From: Zygnema cylindricum
Lineage: Eukaryota > Streptophyta > Zygnematophyceae > Zygnematales > Zygnemataceae
Direction: 5' to 3'
Length of the DNA stretch: 64,000 nt
Assembly (NCBI GenBank): GCA_037447655.1
Contig: JBBHKE010001013.1
Location: 126,001 to 190,000 of the forward strand
Part shown: positions 46,001 to 58,005 of the stretch, piece by piece
Layout: each line of letters opens with the position of its first letter
Numbering within the stretch: position 1 is the first letter of the stretch
Notes under the pieces: model-generated
What the model was told of the DNA's origin: nothing
The model's database searches: none
Seen by the model: only the letters and a program-made list of their open reading frames with translations
Translations under genes and position numbers: made by a program

Positions 46001-49000
46001 AGTGAAACTAGTTCACGAACCTCAGCCAACTCCTCGTGCCATTGTCGCCCTTGCAAATGCAACAGTCAAAAAAGTGGCTTGTGGTCATAATCACACTGGT
46101 AAGTCAACATCGTGTTCCGCATTCAACATTTCTATGATTTCATTAGCGGTAATTGTGTAGTTTTTTAAGTCAACACACTCTTGTTGTTGAATATATACCA
46201 GATGGATGGAGGACATCACGCAAATAGACTGATGTATGTAGTGCATAGACAATGTTTGGATGGTCCATATGTAAAAGGTAAATTCAATTCAAATGTGGAG
46301 GATTCAGTTGAACTTGTTGAAGAGAAGGACGAGGACATCATCAGACAAGGGAACATGGTCAATGTGAAGCATTAATGCAATAGACTTGTTGTTTATGTGG
46401 TTTTACATTTACTTAAAAAAAAGGTTTTCTGTTGGAGACTCCATCGTAAAGGTGTCAAAACTCTGGTCACCACACACTGCAGTCAATACCTTGACTGTTT
46501 AGAATGAAGATGTGTTGCGATAAATATGTGTTGTATAATGTCAGGACATTATAATTCCTAACTGAATGTGCTGGCGGTTGGGGTCTTTCTGCACTTCTTT
46601 TGGTTCAAGTTTTTACGTTTTTCTTTTTAGCACAAGAATGTTTTTGTAGTGAAGTTAAGGATTGCCAGGACACTGTTTTTGTTCACAACTATATGATGCA
46701 ATTAGAGTATAATCTCCAGTCATTTGCACTCTATTGCTCTTTTGTCAGGTTAGGATGTATCAATAGTTTGTCTATCTATCCTCTTTGAAATTTATTGTTG
46801 AACCTTTCACTTCAAGTCTAATGCTTCACATGTTTCATTATTTAAGCGGAGAATGCTCTTGTGCCTGAAATTTGGACTTAAATTTGGCCTATATGTTCAT
46901 TCCCTATGGAAGATAGAAAGATTTATGAGTAATCAGCCTGCCACTAGATGTAATATTGTTATTGAAATGCTCTCTGTCAATCAAACTCGAAAATCGTTAG
47001 TGTTTTTATATTCTAAAGTTTTTGCTTGACGGGTCCTTCAGTCTAATTGTGTGTCTTATTGTGGGTATAATCACTCTTATTGGAGTTTGTGACTGTGGAT
47101 CATGCTCTTTAAGGGAAAATCATTTTTTTGTTAAAGTGTTGTATAAGTTCTGGGAAACTGTCCGGCGTGAGAACTACTTATAAACTGGGTAGGTCAGGGG
47201 TAAATGTTGTAATTTTTTTCTTTATTAATAACAACATTTGTGGTGGTTCTTTTCCTTCTCTTAACACATTTTTTACAGCTGGTTATTCATCATCAGGATT
47301 TTAGAACATTACAGTCTCAAACATTTATGTATGATACTAGTACTATTCTAAAAAAAGCGCCAATTTAAGTGCTTCACCTTTTAAAACGCCAGTTTAAACA
47401 CCAATTTAAAGACCAATTAAACGCCAATTTTAATGCCAATTAAAATACCAATTAAAACGCTAATTTAAATGCAAATTTTAACTCTCTGGACATAATGTAG
47501 GGCCTCTCAATCTTGTATTAATGGAGAGTGTTTTTCTCATTGTTGTCTCAGAAGTGGGAGTTCACCTGCAATAGTCCTTATTTTATCAATTATTTTTGCT
47601 CATGGAGTTTTTTCTGGGGGTTTATTTTTGCAGTTGCCGTGACTTCCGAAGGCTTCGTATACACGTGAGGGTCTGCTCTGTTGACTCAGTTTGACCAGCG
47701 AATAAAAAATATATATATTCCGTTAAAAGCAAGTTATTCAAGCAGTAATTATAATTACCAAAAACAGTATAGCCTTTTTTAATTAATTGATCTGGGAGGG
47801 GATGAATTCGTGCAGATGGGGCTTTGGAGGTCATGGGAGGTGAGTCCTATTTCATTCTCACATTCCCAGTTTAGTTTTAGTTTAGTATTTCTGTCTTTTT
47901 TTTTTTTTTAACTACGCTTGAATTGGGTCAAATTATCAAGTGTGACTAGGGAAACCATATTTTGCAGTGTTTGTAAAAGTCTGGGGCCCCAAAAACCCTA
48001 AAAAATCGTAAATAAACTCTAAAAGATTTATATGGAACTATGGAGGTTTCTAAAAAGGGCCATTTAGAGAAGTGAAGTTCGATGTCATTTTAAGTGGGTG
48101 AAATACGCCACGGGTGAGATTTTGTGAGATTAACTGTTCAGTGGGTGAAGAAAAGATGTAATTTCTCCAGTTTGGTTTTCCACTGGTTTTGGGGTAATTT
48201 CAGAAAACACATCTGTTTGATTTTCATTTACATCGCTATTTTGAGAGGAGAGAGAACAAGAGTCAAATGGGTATATATGGATCTCATCGACCACAATTAA
48301 ACTTAATGGGGCCAATTTTGAATGTCAATTTTTAAAAATGAGAAAATGTCGATACTTAAAGAGTTTTATCAGCTATTATGGAGGAAAGAGAAGGTCCGAT
48401 GGTAAACCGTGAATTGCTTTTAGAGTCAAGAACACTAATTCCGTCCTGGGTTTTTTTGCCCCTGACCACAAATAGTGTCAATAATACTAATAGTTTTTTT
48501 CAGAACTCTACTTTTATTTGCTGTTTACAATTATCCACGTCTTTTGGACTTGAAATAGAGTTATTAACACTAAAACAGTCCTCGTACTAATTGTTTGTTA
48601 ATCCTAAAAGCGATTTACAGTGTTGTTATGTAATATGTAAAATTATGAGTTATAAGGTTATGATATCTTTCCTTTTTTTCTATATAAGTTTACGTAGCTG
48701 GACAATGTGGGAAGAATGGAAGGTATGAAATAAATAAATTAATAAAATGAATGAATGAAACAATTGAATTGAATGAAAAAAATAAATGAATGGACAAAGT
48801 GATTAAAAAAAATGAATGAAACGTTTGAATGAACGTTTGAACGTTTGAATTACAAAGGTTTAATGCATGACTTGAATTTTCGAAATTGTGGGAGACCAGG
48901 TTGGGCCATCGCGTACAGAAGGACGAGTGGAGGCCGCGAAAAGTGGAAGAGTTTCAAAAGAGGAATGTGGTGCCGCCCAATGGAGTGGTCGCTGCAGGGG

Positions 49001-52000
49001 CCGCTTTTTCCGCATGCACCGGGGGTGTGTCATCTCTCCTTCTCCCTCTCCCTCGCCCTCGCCCTCTCCCTCTCCCTCGCCCTTGCCCTCTCCCTCGCCC
49101 TCTCCCTCTCCCTCTCCCTCTCCTTTGCCTTCTTTGAAGTCTCAATGAGTAGCATCATGGGGGGCATCTTTCATGTGATTGGTGGACAGGTGGAGGGCAG
49201 ATGTACATGTGGGGGAAGGTTAAGAACACAGGAGATAGTTGGATGTACCCAAAAGCACTAATGGACCTCAGGTAAGTTTCTGTTACAGTTTTTTTAGTTG
49301 AAGAATTGAAGTTTACCGTAATGAAATGATGTTTACGGAATGTTTACTCGAATCCTTGATATACTCCGATTGGTGTCGATGTATAGGAAAGCTTTTGTTG
49401 TTTGTACTTTTTGTAGAGATAAAAAAATCCTTCAGGTCAGTACATAGTATGTCTGTAAAATATCTATAGTCTGTTTTCAAAATATGTATAGTCTGTTTTT
49501 AAATATGTCGAGTCACTTAAGTCTAGTCTTAGATACCTTCAACTTCTTAATTACAATCTCCGGGGGTCATCAGATTAACAAAAAGGTACCAGATGAGAAA
49601 GGCAAAATGGGACCATAGGTAAGGTGAAAATATCGTCAAAACGATGTAAATCTTTTTTTTCATTTTGGTGATAGATTTTTTTCTTTGTTTTTTCTCTTTT
49701 TAACCACTCGGTTGCGTGCCTCCTGTAATTGTTCATTTCATAAATATGGGAATAACCCACTTTTTGTCAAACTTCATCTCTTTTCGTTTCATGATCTCCT
49801 TACTTCAAGAATTATGTACTACAGAGAGGGAGAGAGGGACAGAGTTAGTGAGGCAGAGAGGCAAAGAGGTAGAGAGGGAGAGCTGGATATTGGGAGAGAG
49901 TCAGAGAGGCAGGGATGGAAAGAGGGAAGCCAGGGAGGGAGGGGGGACACTGGAAAGTAAAATAGACAAAGTGTTTTACATACAATTTGCCTTTTAGCCT
50001 TTTGAAATAATGTGCGGAGGCAAAAGAGGAGTTTGTATGAAACAATTTTTTTACTGTCATCGGCATTATTGATAATATTTGGTCGGAGGAATTGGGAACA
50101 GTCGATGGAACATTTGCTGCACTGTCAGTGGACACCTGAAGTTCTTTCCTTTTCTTTTCGCTTTATCGAACCTATGGCCTCTTGAAACTGCATTTATGCT
50201 CTTCCTCCACATTATCATTATAATTGGGAATTATATTATCGCTGGTGATAAATACTATAACTACCTGTACCAAATGGTGAAACGGGGTGGGATGAAATGA
50301 AGGCAGTTGGGGGAACGTCTGCTGTATGGACAGTGGACAAATGAAGTTTTTTCTTTTCCTTTTCGTCTTGCTGTACCTATGGCCTCTTGAAACTGCAATT
50401 ATTCTCGTCCTCCACATTATCATTGGGAATTATAATTACCGTTGGTAATGTATGCTATAGTTGTTAGTAACAAATGGTGAAATGGGGTGGGAGGAAATGG
50501 GGCCAGTGGGTGGAATGTCCGGTGCATGGACAGTGGACAAATGAGTTCGGCTGTGGCGGCAGATGAGTCGTGTATCACTTGGGGAACTTCTTTATATGGA
50601 GAACTGGGATTTGGTCCAAACGGTCCCAAGTGAGTTATATGTTTTGTTTTCGCAAGTCTTTTTTTTCTGTTTGGCTTCTTCTCTCCACTTCTCGCTACTT
50701 CGCTCTACTTCTCTCTCCTACTCTCTACTACTCTCGACGTCTCTACTACTCTCGACGTCTCTTTACTCCTGTCTACTTCTCTCTGTCTCTTAATTTTTTG
50801 TATTATAGAGTTAAATGTGTTGTCGAGTATCTCTTGGGAAGCTTCTTTGGGGAGAGTTGGGATTTGCTCCCTCGGGTTTCAAATGAGTTACGAGTTTGTT
50901 TGAAGTAGTGGTGAGGGAAGTTAGGGTGGAAGAGATAGAGGAGGGGGAGCAGCAGAAGTGGAGAGGGAAGAGAGAAGGGAGAGGGGAGGTGAATAAGGAA
51001 TGAAAGGGTGCTACTTCTCTCTCTTATTGTTGGATACAGTTAAATAAGTTAAATGTCACATTTTGAAGAGATACTTCAATCCATTGGTTGTGCTTTCCTT
51101 TCAAAAGTTCACCTTATTCATGTTTTTTCTTTTCTCTTCAGTACGAGTCATAAAGTTTTTGGAGGTGGATTGGATTGTTGATTCCAGGTCATCTTCAATA
51201 CCAAAGAAGGTCGATGCTTTGGAAGGAACACACATTATCGGGTAAGGTACACCGTCAATCGTTATTGGAGTAAATAAATTAATAGTGTTGGGGTTTATAT
51301 AAGTGTTTTTGATTCTAATCCAGTTCCAAACAATGTGGCTGTTTTTGAATCGTTTAAAGAAAGAATTAGCGTGAAAGAAAAAAAGCGTTGGTAACTCTAT
51401 TTTGTGGTAAGGATGCAGAAAAACTTGCACCAAATTAGTGTTATTAACGCTAATAATGATTCACGGTGTACACTGCTTATTGCTAGAGTTAATAAACTCT
51501 AATTAGTGTATAACTCTAACAAGTGTGTGTTCCTTTTACCCGAAATCATAAACTAGTAATAACACTATTTAGTTAAGTGGCCCAGAATGAGCCTCGTGGT
51601 TAAACATAATTCAGTGTTGTTAATTCTAATGAAGTGTTCACACTAATTAATCACTAACGTCAGTAGCTATGGGCAGTTACACTGCCCATCGCTTTTATCG
51701 TGAGACATTTTTCGGGCAGTCGAGGCATTTAACTTTCTGATTGACATCCAATTATTTTTCTGAGGCAAAACAATTGAAAGATAACCTTTCGGTTTTCGGT
51801 TTCACTTTTCGGTTTTTGATTTCACTTTTTGATTTTCGGTTTCTTTTCGGTTTTCGGTTTCATTTTTCGATCACGGTGTCACAATCGAAAATTGGAAAAC
51901 TTTACGAAGAGAAAAGTAATTTGACTGCCGGAAAATTGTTTAACGCTTAATAGTGTTGGGCTAGTGTAGTAAAAGAAAACAAATCAAATGAATCTAACGA

Positions 52001-53765
52001 ATCAAATCGGCAGGATAAAATGGTTTTATTTACCGCTAGTTGATTAATTGCATCTTCCCTCTCTCTTAATTATTATAGATGTGACTCTGAGAGTGTTTTA
52101 AGGTGGTATTTGGGGGTTTTTTGGGTGTTTCTTAAAATGTATTTTGGGGTTTTTTAAGGTTTTAACGCTTTTTTTTAAAGTCTTTTAGGGAGTTTTAAGA
52201 AGGATGTTTTAGAGGATTTCTAGGGAGTTTTAGGAATGTTTGTTAGGGGGTTTTAAGGGTATTTTAAGGAGGTTCTTTTATGGGTTTTAAGGTTTTTTTG
52301 ACTATGGGAAGTGGGGGAGATGGGGGTTCAGGGTGGCGTGTGGAGTCGGCCATTCCATGTTTGTAGTTTCTCGAACCAAAAAACCAGAAATTGTGGAGAA
52401 GGTGGGCTAAAAACGATATTTTTTTCCCCGACTATTCCTTTTTTTTTCACTTTTTTGTTTACCTTTTTTCCCCTTTTTTTTCCCCTTGTTGCCTCGCTTT
52501 TTCCTACTGCTTCCCCCTTTTTTTTCCCGTTTTTCCCACCTTCCTTTTCCCCTTTTTTTGCCCTCTTTTCTTGTTTTTTCCCCTTTTCCCCCCTCGCTTC
52601 TCTTTTCCCCTTTATTCCCTTTTGTTAAATAGATTTTCCCTGTTATAGTGTCGAGTTATAGATACTAAAGAAGGGAGATAAATAAACTTACACACGAATT
52701 GTATGGTTACTTTGTGTACCTTGTAAAGGTTTATAATACTTTGTGTACATTTTTTTTTTGTTTCTCGGCCCCCTTTTTTTTTGCAAACGCGTTTTTGAGG
52801 TTCTTGGTAAGTTTGTTTTTTTGTATTTTGGGGAGAAGGTGGAGAAATTGGTTTTTTTTTAATGTTTTATTTTTATGTTTTTGTTTGCTTTTTTTTTTTT
52901 TTTTTTTGTTGCAGCTGCCAGTTTTCGAACCTAACGAGGATGATGATGGTAAGGACTATTTGCACTCTCTACGATGGAAAACGAGGACTTTCTTTTTTAA
53001 ATGAACGGAAATCGCAAAGAAAAATGGAATCTACAATGCCTGCTTTTTTTTTTTTTCAAAATTAATGTGTTGTTTATGTTCGTTTTTTTTTGTTGTTGTT
53101 TTTTTGTTGGTTTTGAAACGTTTCATATTGTTTATTTAACAATCCCTTTTTTTTTCAAAGTATGTAGTTTCCTCTCACGGTACAAAATTCAAGAATAGGA
53201 GGTCTAAAATACAGGTAAAGAAAACAGGTCTCAGTCTAATTAGTCAAAAATTTGCAGTCAAATTAGACATTTCATTTTTCCTTTTGACCTTTTCTATCTG
53301 GTTTAGTCGAATTAGTCAAAAAAAATAGTCAAATTATACATTTTTCTTTTACTTTCGACCTTTTCTATCTGATTTAGTCGGATTAGTGAAAAAAAATAGT
53401 CAAATTAGACGTTTTTCTTTTCCTTATGACCTTTCCTAACCGACCATTTCCCTCCCCTTTAGTAACTGACAAAAGAGATGGTCTGACGAACAGATGAGGG
53501 GGAGAGCGAGGAGGAGGAGGAGGAGGGAGAGGGAGATGAAGAGGAAGAGGAAGAGGATGAGGAAGAGGAAGAAACGAAATCGGGTTCGAAGAGGAAAGGG
53601 AGAGGAAGGGGAAAGGGAGGAGCTGGTGCGACAAAGAGAGGGAGAGGAGCAAAGGGTGCACCGAGCAAAAAGGCCACACCGGGAAAAAAAGGAGGAGAGG
53701 AAGCTCCGGAGAAACCTGCAAGAGGGAGAGGGAGGCCACGTGGTGGTGGCCGTGGCAAGAAGTAA
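43080..53765 (+). CDS. RCC2/TD-60-type RCC1-repeat protein, 16 exons
   Basis: Exons are 43080-43287, 43728-43789, 43944-44011, 44381-44443, 44601-44659, 45344-45501, 45981-46098, 47634-47664, 47816-47839, 48900-49024, 49190-49271, 50507-50629, 51188-51241, 52332-52401, 52915-52948 and 53494-53765. They give 1551 nt, 516 residues, with all phases matching. The N-terminus has GSTDWNLIGR and LLGPHRLAALKDV, diagnostic of RCC2 rather than RCC1. About seven beta-propeller blades follow, each with the W-G-x-N/G-G-x-G-Q-L-G-H pattern (YTWGRNESGQLGHGD, YAWGGNQHGQLGTG, YTWGFGGHGRLGH, ITWGTSLYGELGFG). The last blade, VACGVGHSMFVV, leads to LPVFEPNEDDD. Exon 16 adds a run of about 35 acidic residues and then an RGRGR/RGRPRGGGRGKK basic tail. 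RCC2 proteins act at centromeres, in Rac/Arf signalling and in RNA binding; the role here is inferred. Introns carry MITEs and an exon-duplication remnant. Confidence 0.9.
48403..48625. mobile_element. MITE in RCC2-type gene intron 9
   Basis: ACCGTGAATTGCTTTTAG at the left and CTAAAAGCGATTTACAGTG at the right are imperfect inverted ends. The interior has AGTGTCAATAATACTAATAG typical of the CACCG MITE family. Confidence 0.6.
49030..49130. repeat. CTCCCT/CGCCCT hexamer repeat in RCC2-type gene intron 10
   Basis: About sixteen pyrimidine hexamers begin 6 nt after the exon 10 donor (49025-49026). The open frames through it (Ser-Pro and Arg-Gly repeats) are by-products. Confidence 0.95.
50090..50500. 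repeat. Two upstream tandem copies of the intron 11-exon 12 junction
   Basis: The unit consists of a pseudo-acceptor, a decayed first 50 nt of exon 12 (GGACAGTGGACAAATGA in the best case), TATGGCCTCTTGAAACTGCA, CTCCACATTATCATT...GGGAATTATA and CAAATGGTGAAA(C/T)GGGGTGGGA. It starts near 50090 and again near 50302, and the true exon follows at 50507. The offset is about 205-210 bp. The true acceptor is therefore the third of three. Confidence 0.8.
50811..50895 (+). pseudogene. Decayed duplicate of the 3' half of RCC2 exon 12
   Basis: GTCGAGTATCTCTTGGGAAG is followed by CTTCTTTGGGGAGAGTTGGGATTTG and TTTCAAATGAGTTA. It parallels TCGTGTATCACTTGGGGAAC through CCCAAGTGAGTTA of exon 12 (50571-50635), with the donor GT changed to AT. 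It is not spliced as written. Confidence 0.7.
51250..51478. mobile_element. Mariner-type MITE next to the exon 13 donor of the RCC2-type gene
   Basis: CACCGTCAATCGTTATTGG at 51250 and TAATGATTCACGGTG ending at 51478 are inverted ends with TA on both sides (51248-51249 and 51479-51480). The insertion begins 8 nt into intron 13. Confidence 0.75.
51785..51875. repeat. TTTTCGGTTTCAC short repeat in intron 13
   Basis: About six variants of TTTCGGTTTTCGGTTTCACT run in tandem. No function is evident. Confidence 0.75.
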
Positions 53766-55021
53766 GAGAAGTGAGACGAGGGAGAGGAGTGAGAAGAGGG
53801 AGAGTTAGAATAGTGAGAGGAGTGAGAACAGTGAAAGGAATCTTTTTGTTATACAAGTCATTGCTTGAAAGAGAAAAAGTCGAGAGTCGAGAGGGATTTT
53901 TTTCTCAGTCGAGGCTCGGTTTGGATATAATTTACTAATCGTGAAGAGAAGGTTTGTAGGGCAGCTTTATATCATTTTTAGGGCAGCTTTATTTCATTTT
54001 TAGGGCAGCTTTTACTCTCGTTGAGGATTTTCTATGGTCAACATTGTCGTTATTCTATTTTTTTTGTTTGGTTAACTGAATAGGGGTAAAGAATGTTGGG
54101 CAAGGTTTAAAAAAAAAAAAAAGAGGATAAAAAAAAGATAAAGAAAAGAGAAAAGAGGAAAAGGTAAAAAAAGATTATAATCGCAGTTAGAGAAGATTTT
54201 CTCAAATAAAAGGGAGGATTGTGGGTGTTTATGGATATGACTGGATAAAATTCCCTTCGGTTTTTTACAAGCCAGTTATTTTGTGGAGTATTTTAAGAAT
54301 TTCACCTTTTTTTCTTTCTTTCTTGTTGACGTTACAAATTATCGTTTTATTTGTTTATGTTTTAAGACCGAGGCCGGTTTTCAAGAAGAAACAGTGCGAG
54401 ATCTTGAAGACTACGCCATGTATTGTCTTAGTGTGTATGGTTTTTTTTTGTCACGTAAATCAACTTATTTTTTAGTGCACACCTGTCGGATTCATTGTGC
54501 ACTCACTGTAGAATATCATGTGATATGTTACGATATGCATGACCGCCTATTGATATTAGAGTTAAGTGAATTATTAGCTATAACACTTTATAGAAATTAG
54601 CTACATTAAATCATGTTTTGGCTCGTTATCACTTGGTTAAATTGTGTTATTAACACATTTGTAAAAAACTCACTTGAACTATATCGATTTACTCTATTAG
54701 CGTTAATCAGTGCAGATAGACTTTAGGAAGATTCCTCGAGAAAGCCACCAACAAAGTTCAGTACAATTTTTTTTTACCTTTACCGAGGCTTTCCGATTTA
54801 TCGCTACTGTAGTGGCAATAAGATACTAGTTGACAGTCAAATCTGACCTTCCACAATACGCGAAAATTAAAACTGATGATTTCACTTCGCTGGACAGGAC
54901 TAAGTTTGAGACGTAAATAATGTATCATATCCAAAAAACTGATTAAAGAGTATTGCCAGCTGTAATCCAACATTTCCAACAGGATACTGTGATAAAAGTA
55001 CAAAACAGTGACATTCTACTT
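53766..55021. other. 3' region of the RCC2-type gene and gene-free DNA
   Basis: The likely 3' UTR holds three copies of TTTAGGGCAGCTTTATTTCA at 53955-54015. AATAAA near 54206 is a candidate polyadenylation signal. An isolated open segment at about 54365-54430 between AG and GT (AGGCCGGTTTTCAAG...) looks exon-like, but I recognise nothing in it. Confidence 0.4.
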
Positions 55022-55220
55022 CACCGCTAATCGTTATTAGTGTTAATAACACTAATTCGGTCACTACTTTTTTTGACCACAAATCACAAAATAGAGTTCA
55101 CAACATTATTTAAGGAAGTGGACTACAATCTGCCACGTCTCCTTGCAGTAAATTAGTATTGTTAATTCTAATTTCGCATTAACACTAATAAATCTTTAAC
55201 ACTAATAACGATTAGCGGTG
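55022..55220. mobile_element. MITE of the CACCG family
   Basis: CACCGCTAATCGTTATTAGTG at the left and CACTAATAACGATTAGCGGTG at the right are perfect 21-bp inverted ends, apart from the outermost target bases. TA follows on the right. This is one of the best-preserved members in the window. Confidence 0.8.
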
Positions 55221-55255
55221 TATTCTAGCCACATCAGTATTGCGTTGAAGGCATA

Positions 55256-55384
55256 GTTTTAAAGTAGGTGAAAGTCGCCCATACAATATGCCTATTGTAC
55301 GTAAATTTTACAATACTACCTTAAGACACATATTGTATTGGCTGCAAAATGAAATAAAATAGTAACAGGGTTGAGTTGCACATC
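55256..55384 (+). repeat. Second copy of the 32571-32702 sequence
   Basis: It matches in order AAAGTAGGTGA, CCCATACAATATGCCTATTG, CATATTGTATTGGC, GCAAAATGAAATAAAATAG and CAGGGTTGAGTTGCACATCG. At 32.6 kb the sequence lies at the left end of the TIR element, so this is probably a truncated member of that family. Confidence 0.7.
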
Positions 55385-55430
55385 GATGCTCAGTTTTCTT
55401 TCAAATAATCTACAGTACAGTACTGTAGGC

Positions 55431-56117
55431 CAGAGGTCGCAAAAGTCAAAAAAATTCATACCCGAAACCGACCGTTTTTTTTTTCTTCAAAATCTGAGTA
55501 ACCGACGCCCGACCGAGTTTTGTCACGCTCCAAAATTGTTAACCGTTAACCGACCGTCGTTTACGAAAAAAAAAATTAACCGAATCTTGATTTTTCGCGA
55601 CTAACCGTGCCCGCCCGTAACCGAAAAAGTACAAAATTAATCAATGTACGACGGAAAAAGTCAATAATTACGATTTGTCGCGTTCCCTAAGATTTGCGAA
55701 ATGAATAGTGTTACTACCGTGTCACATTTGCGACGCTTTGTCGCGTTGCCTAAGATTTGCGAAATAAATATTGTACTACCGTGTCAGATTTGCGACGCTT
55801 TGTCGCGTTCCCATTGATTTGCGAAATAAATAGCTTACTGCAGTACCGTGTCAGATTTGCGACGCTAACATGAGGCCACTTACTTCCACGATACCAAAAG
55901 TACAAAGAACAATAATGTTGGAAAGAAAAAGTACAAAATTTTCTTTTTTTTGGTTTTTTGTTTGACCGACCGTAACTGACCGTTTTTTTTTTCCTGGTGA
56001 GTCAACCGACCGTAACCGCCCGACCCACAAAATTTGGCAACCGAATCCGTTCCAGATCCGGCGCGGGCGGTCGGTTAACGGTCGGTCACGGTTTCGGTTG
56101 ACCGTTTGCGACCTCTG
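55431..56117. mobile_element. hAT-like non-autonomous transposon 2
   Basis: CAGAGGTCGCAAAAGTCAA and TTGACCGTTTGCGACCTCTG are the inverted ends. The flanks CTGTAGGC (55423-55430) and CTATAGGC (56118-56125) are an 8-bp target duplication with one mismatch. The interior has three to four ATTTGCGACGCTTTGTCGCG-type repeats and no transposase. Confidence 0.8.
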
Positions 56118-56465
56118 CTATAGGCCTGTACTCCTGTAGTAAGGCACATCGTGATCGTGGTGCGTGTAGGCGATGTACATTTGGTATGTCGCAAAGCGAT
56201 GCGGGTCGATATGCAATACACTATACGGCAGAGGTCGCAAAAGTCAAAAAAAATCATACCCGAAACCGACCGTTTTTTTTTTTTTCAAAATCTGAGTAAC
56301 CGACGCCCGACCGAGTTTTGTCACACTCCAAAATTGTTAACCGTTAACCGACCGTCGTTTACGAAAAAATAAATTAACCGAATCTTGATTTTTCGCGACT
56401 ATCCGTGCCCGCCCGTAACCGAAAAAGTACAAAATTAATCAATGTACGACGGAATAAGCCAATAA

Positions 56466-57250
56466 GGCTGCGGCCCCATGTGGCTAAGTTCGGGTTTTTT
56501 TCTGTCGTTTTCCTTTATAACTTAGCGCCGTATTGCCTAAGTTGCGACCGTACGAAGAAATCGCAAATTTGTAAAGTACAATTTGCGTCATTCTTGAACT
56601 TAGGATGTACGAAATTTTGTCGTCTTTCGGTTTTTCGACCCACTGTCACGTCATTTTCAAGCTTATCATAAAACACATCGGCACTGTGTTTTAAGCTAAG
56701 CAAATCCGTCTACACCAATCTGAAAATATATTCCCACGTGTGAAAAGATTTTAGAAGTTTTGACGACGAAAAAAAGTACAGGGTTTGTTTGTTTTTGTCG
56801 GCTTGCATGTTGTACGGTTTTTTTTTTGCAGGGGTCTCGACGCTGCAGTGTCATTTCACGCAAAGTTGAAAAGTCTGCGAACGTGAAAAATCTGCGAAGT
56901 AATGGCGGCCGGACGGGAGAGGTTTACGTCAAGGCATTTTGCACAGCCACGGGTGCAAGGCTCTACGTCAACGATGTCACGCAAAGACATGCGACATACC
57001 AAATCCGCAAATCGTTTCAAAAAATACGATGTGTCTTGCGACGCTTCAAAAAGTTTCAAGAAAATATGGTGCGTCATCACAAATTGTACACGGTGACAGC
57101 CGTCACGGGCGTTGTCAACGTATACAATTGTCACAAACTTAAGTAATAATTTCGAATGAACACATAGAGACACTTGAAATCCGGGTCCGCCGGATCCGCG
57201 CTAAAATACAAAGTAAGTACGCTAAGTTACAACTACATGGGGCCGCAGCC
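56466..57250. mobile_element. PIF/Harbinger-like non-autonomous element 2, nested
   Basis: GGCTGCGGCCCCATGT and ACATGGGGCCGCAGCC are perfect 16-bp inverted ends. TAA lies outside both (56463-56465 and 57251-57253). The body is homologous to 8694-9459 throughout. Confidence 0.85.
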
Positions 57251-57492
57251 TAAGTATGATTTGTCGCGCTCCCTAAGATTTGCGAAATGAATAGTATACT
57301 ACTGTGTCAGATTTGCGACGCTTTGTCGCGTTGCCTAAGATTTGCGAAATGAATATTGTACTATCGTGTCAGATTTGAGACGCTATGTCGCGTTCTCTAA
57401 GATTTTCGAAATGAATAGTATACTACCATGTCAGATTTGCGACGCTTTGTCGCGTTCCCTTTGATTTGCGAAATAAATAGCCTTTTACAGTA

Positions 57493-57709
57493 CACCGCCA
57501 ATCGCTATTAGCGTTGTGTACGCTAATCCCGTCCCGCTTTTTTTTGTTTTTATTCTCAAATAGAATTATCCACACTATTTAAAAAAAGCCCTAATTCCTA
57601 ATTAGAGTAATCGATTTCTTCCAAAATTTCCAAATTCCCAATTAGCGTACACCACGCTAAATAATAGTATACTCTAATCAAACATACACGCTAATAGCGA
57701 TTGGCGGTG
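57493..57709. mobile_element. Mariner-type MITE nested in hAT-like element 3
   Basis: CACCGCCAATCGCTATTAGCG and its exact reverse complement form the ends, with TA on both sides. It interrupts an ATTTGCGACG repeat. Confidence 0.85.
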
Positions 57710-58005
57710 TACCGTGTCAGATTTGCGACGCTAGTCATGATGCCACGTACTTCCACGATACCAAAAGTACAAAGAACAATAATGTTGGAAATAAAAAGTA
57801 CAAATTTTTCATTTTTTTTGGTTTTTTGTTTGACCGACCGTAACTGACCGTTTTTTTTTTCTTGGTGAGTCAACCGACCGTAACCGCCCGACCCCCAAAA
57901 TTTGGCAACCGAATCCGTTCCGGATCCGGCGCGGGCGGTCGGTTAACGGTCGGTCACGGTTTCGGTTGACCGTTTGCGACCTCTGCAATACAGTAATACA
58001 CTATA

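Larger units (their letters stand above)
56229..57985. mobile_element. hAT-like non-autonomous transposon 3, host of nested elements
   Basis: It has the same ends as element 2. CTATACGG precedes it, and the same 8-mer occurs at 58001-58008, 15 bp beyond the right end, so the target duplication is displaced or coincidental. It carries a Harbinger-like element (56466-57250) and a mariner-type MITE (57493-57709). Without them its length would be close to that of elements 1 and 2. Confidence 0.78.

Noticed and set aside
48886-49148. Open frames with Pro-Ser-Pro-Ser or Arg-Gly-Arg-Gly repeats
   Set aside because: They are translations of the CTCCCT hexamer repeat in an intron; the genuine exon stops at 49024.
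53383-53856. Minus-strand Pro/Leu/Ser-rich open frame
   Set aside because: It is the complement of the acidic/basic exon 16 of the RCC2-type gene, which continues the protein in frame.
54283-54600. Possible extra exon of the RCC2-type gene or a separate small gene
   Set aside because: The RCC2-type gene already ends in frame at 53765. The segment matches nothing I recognise and has no partner exons.
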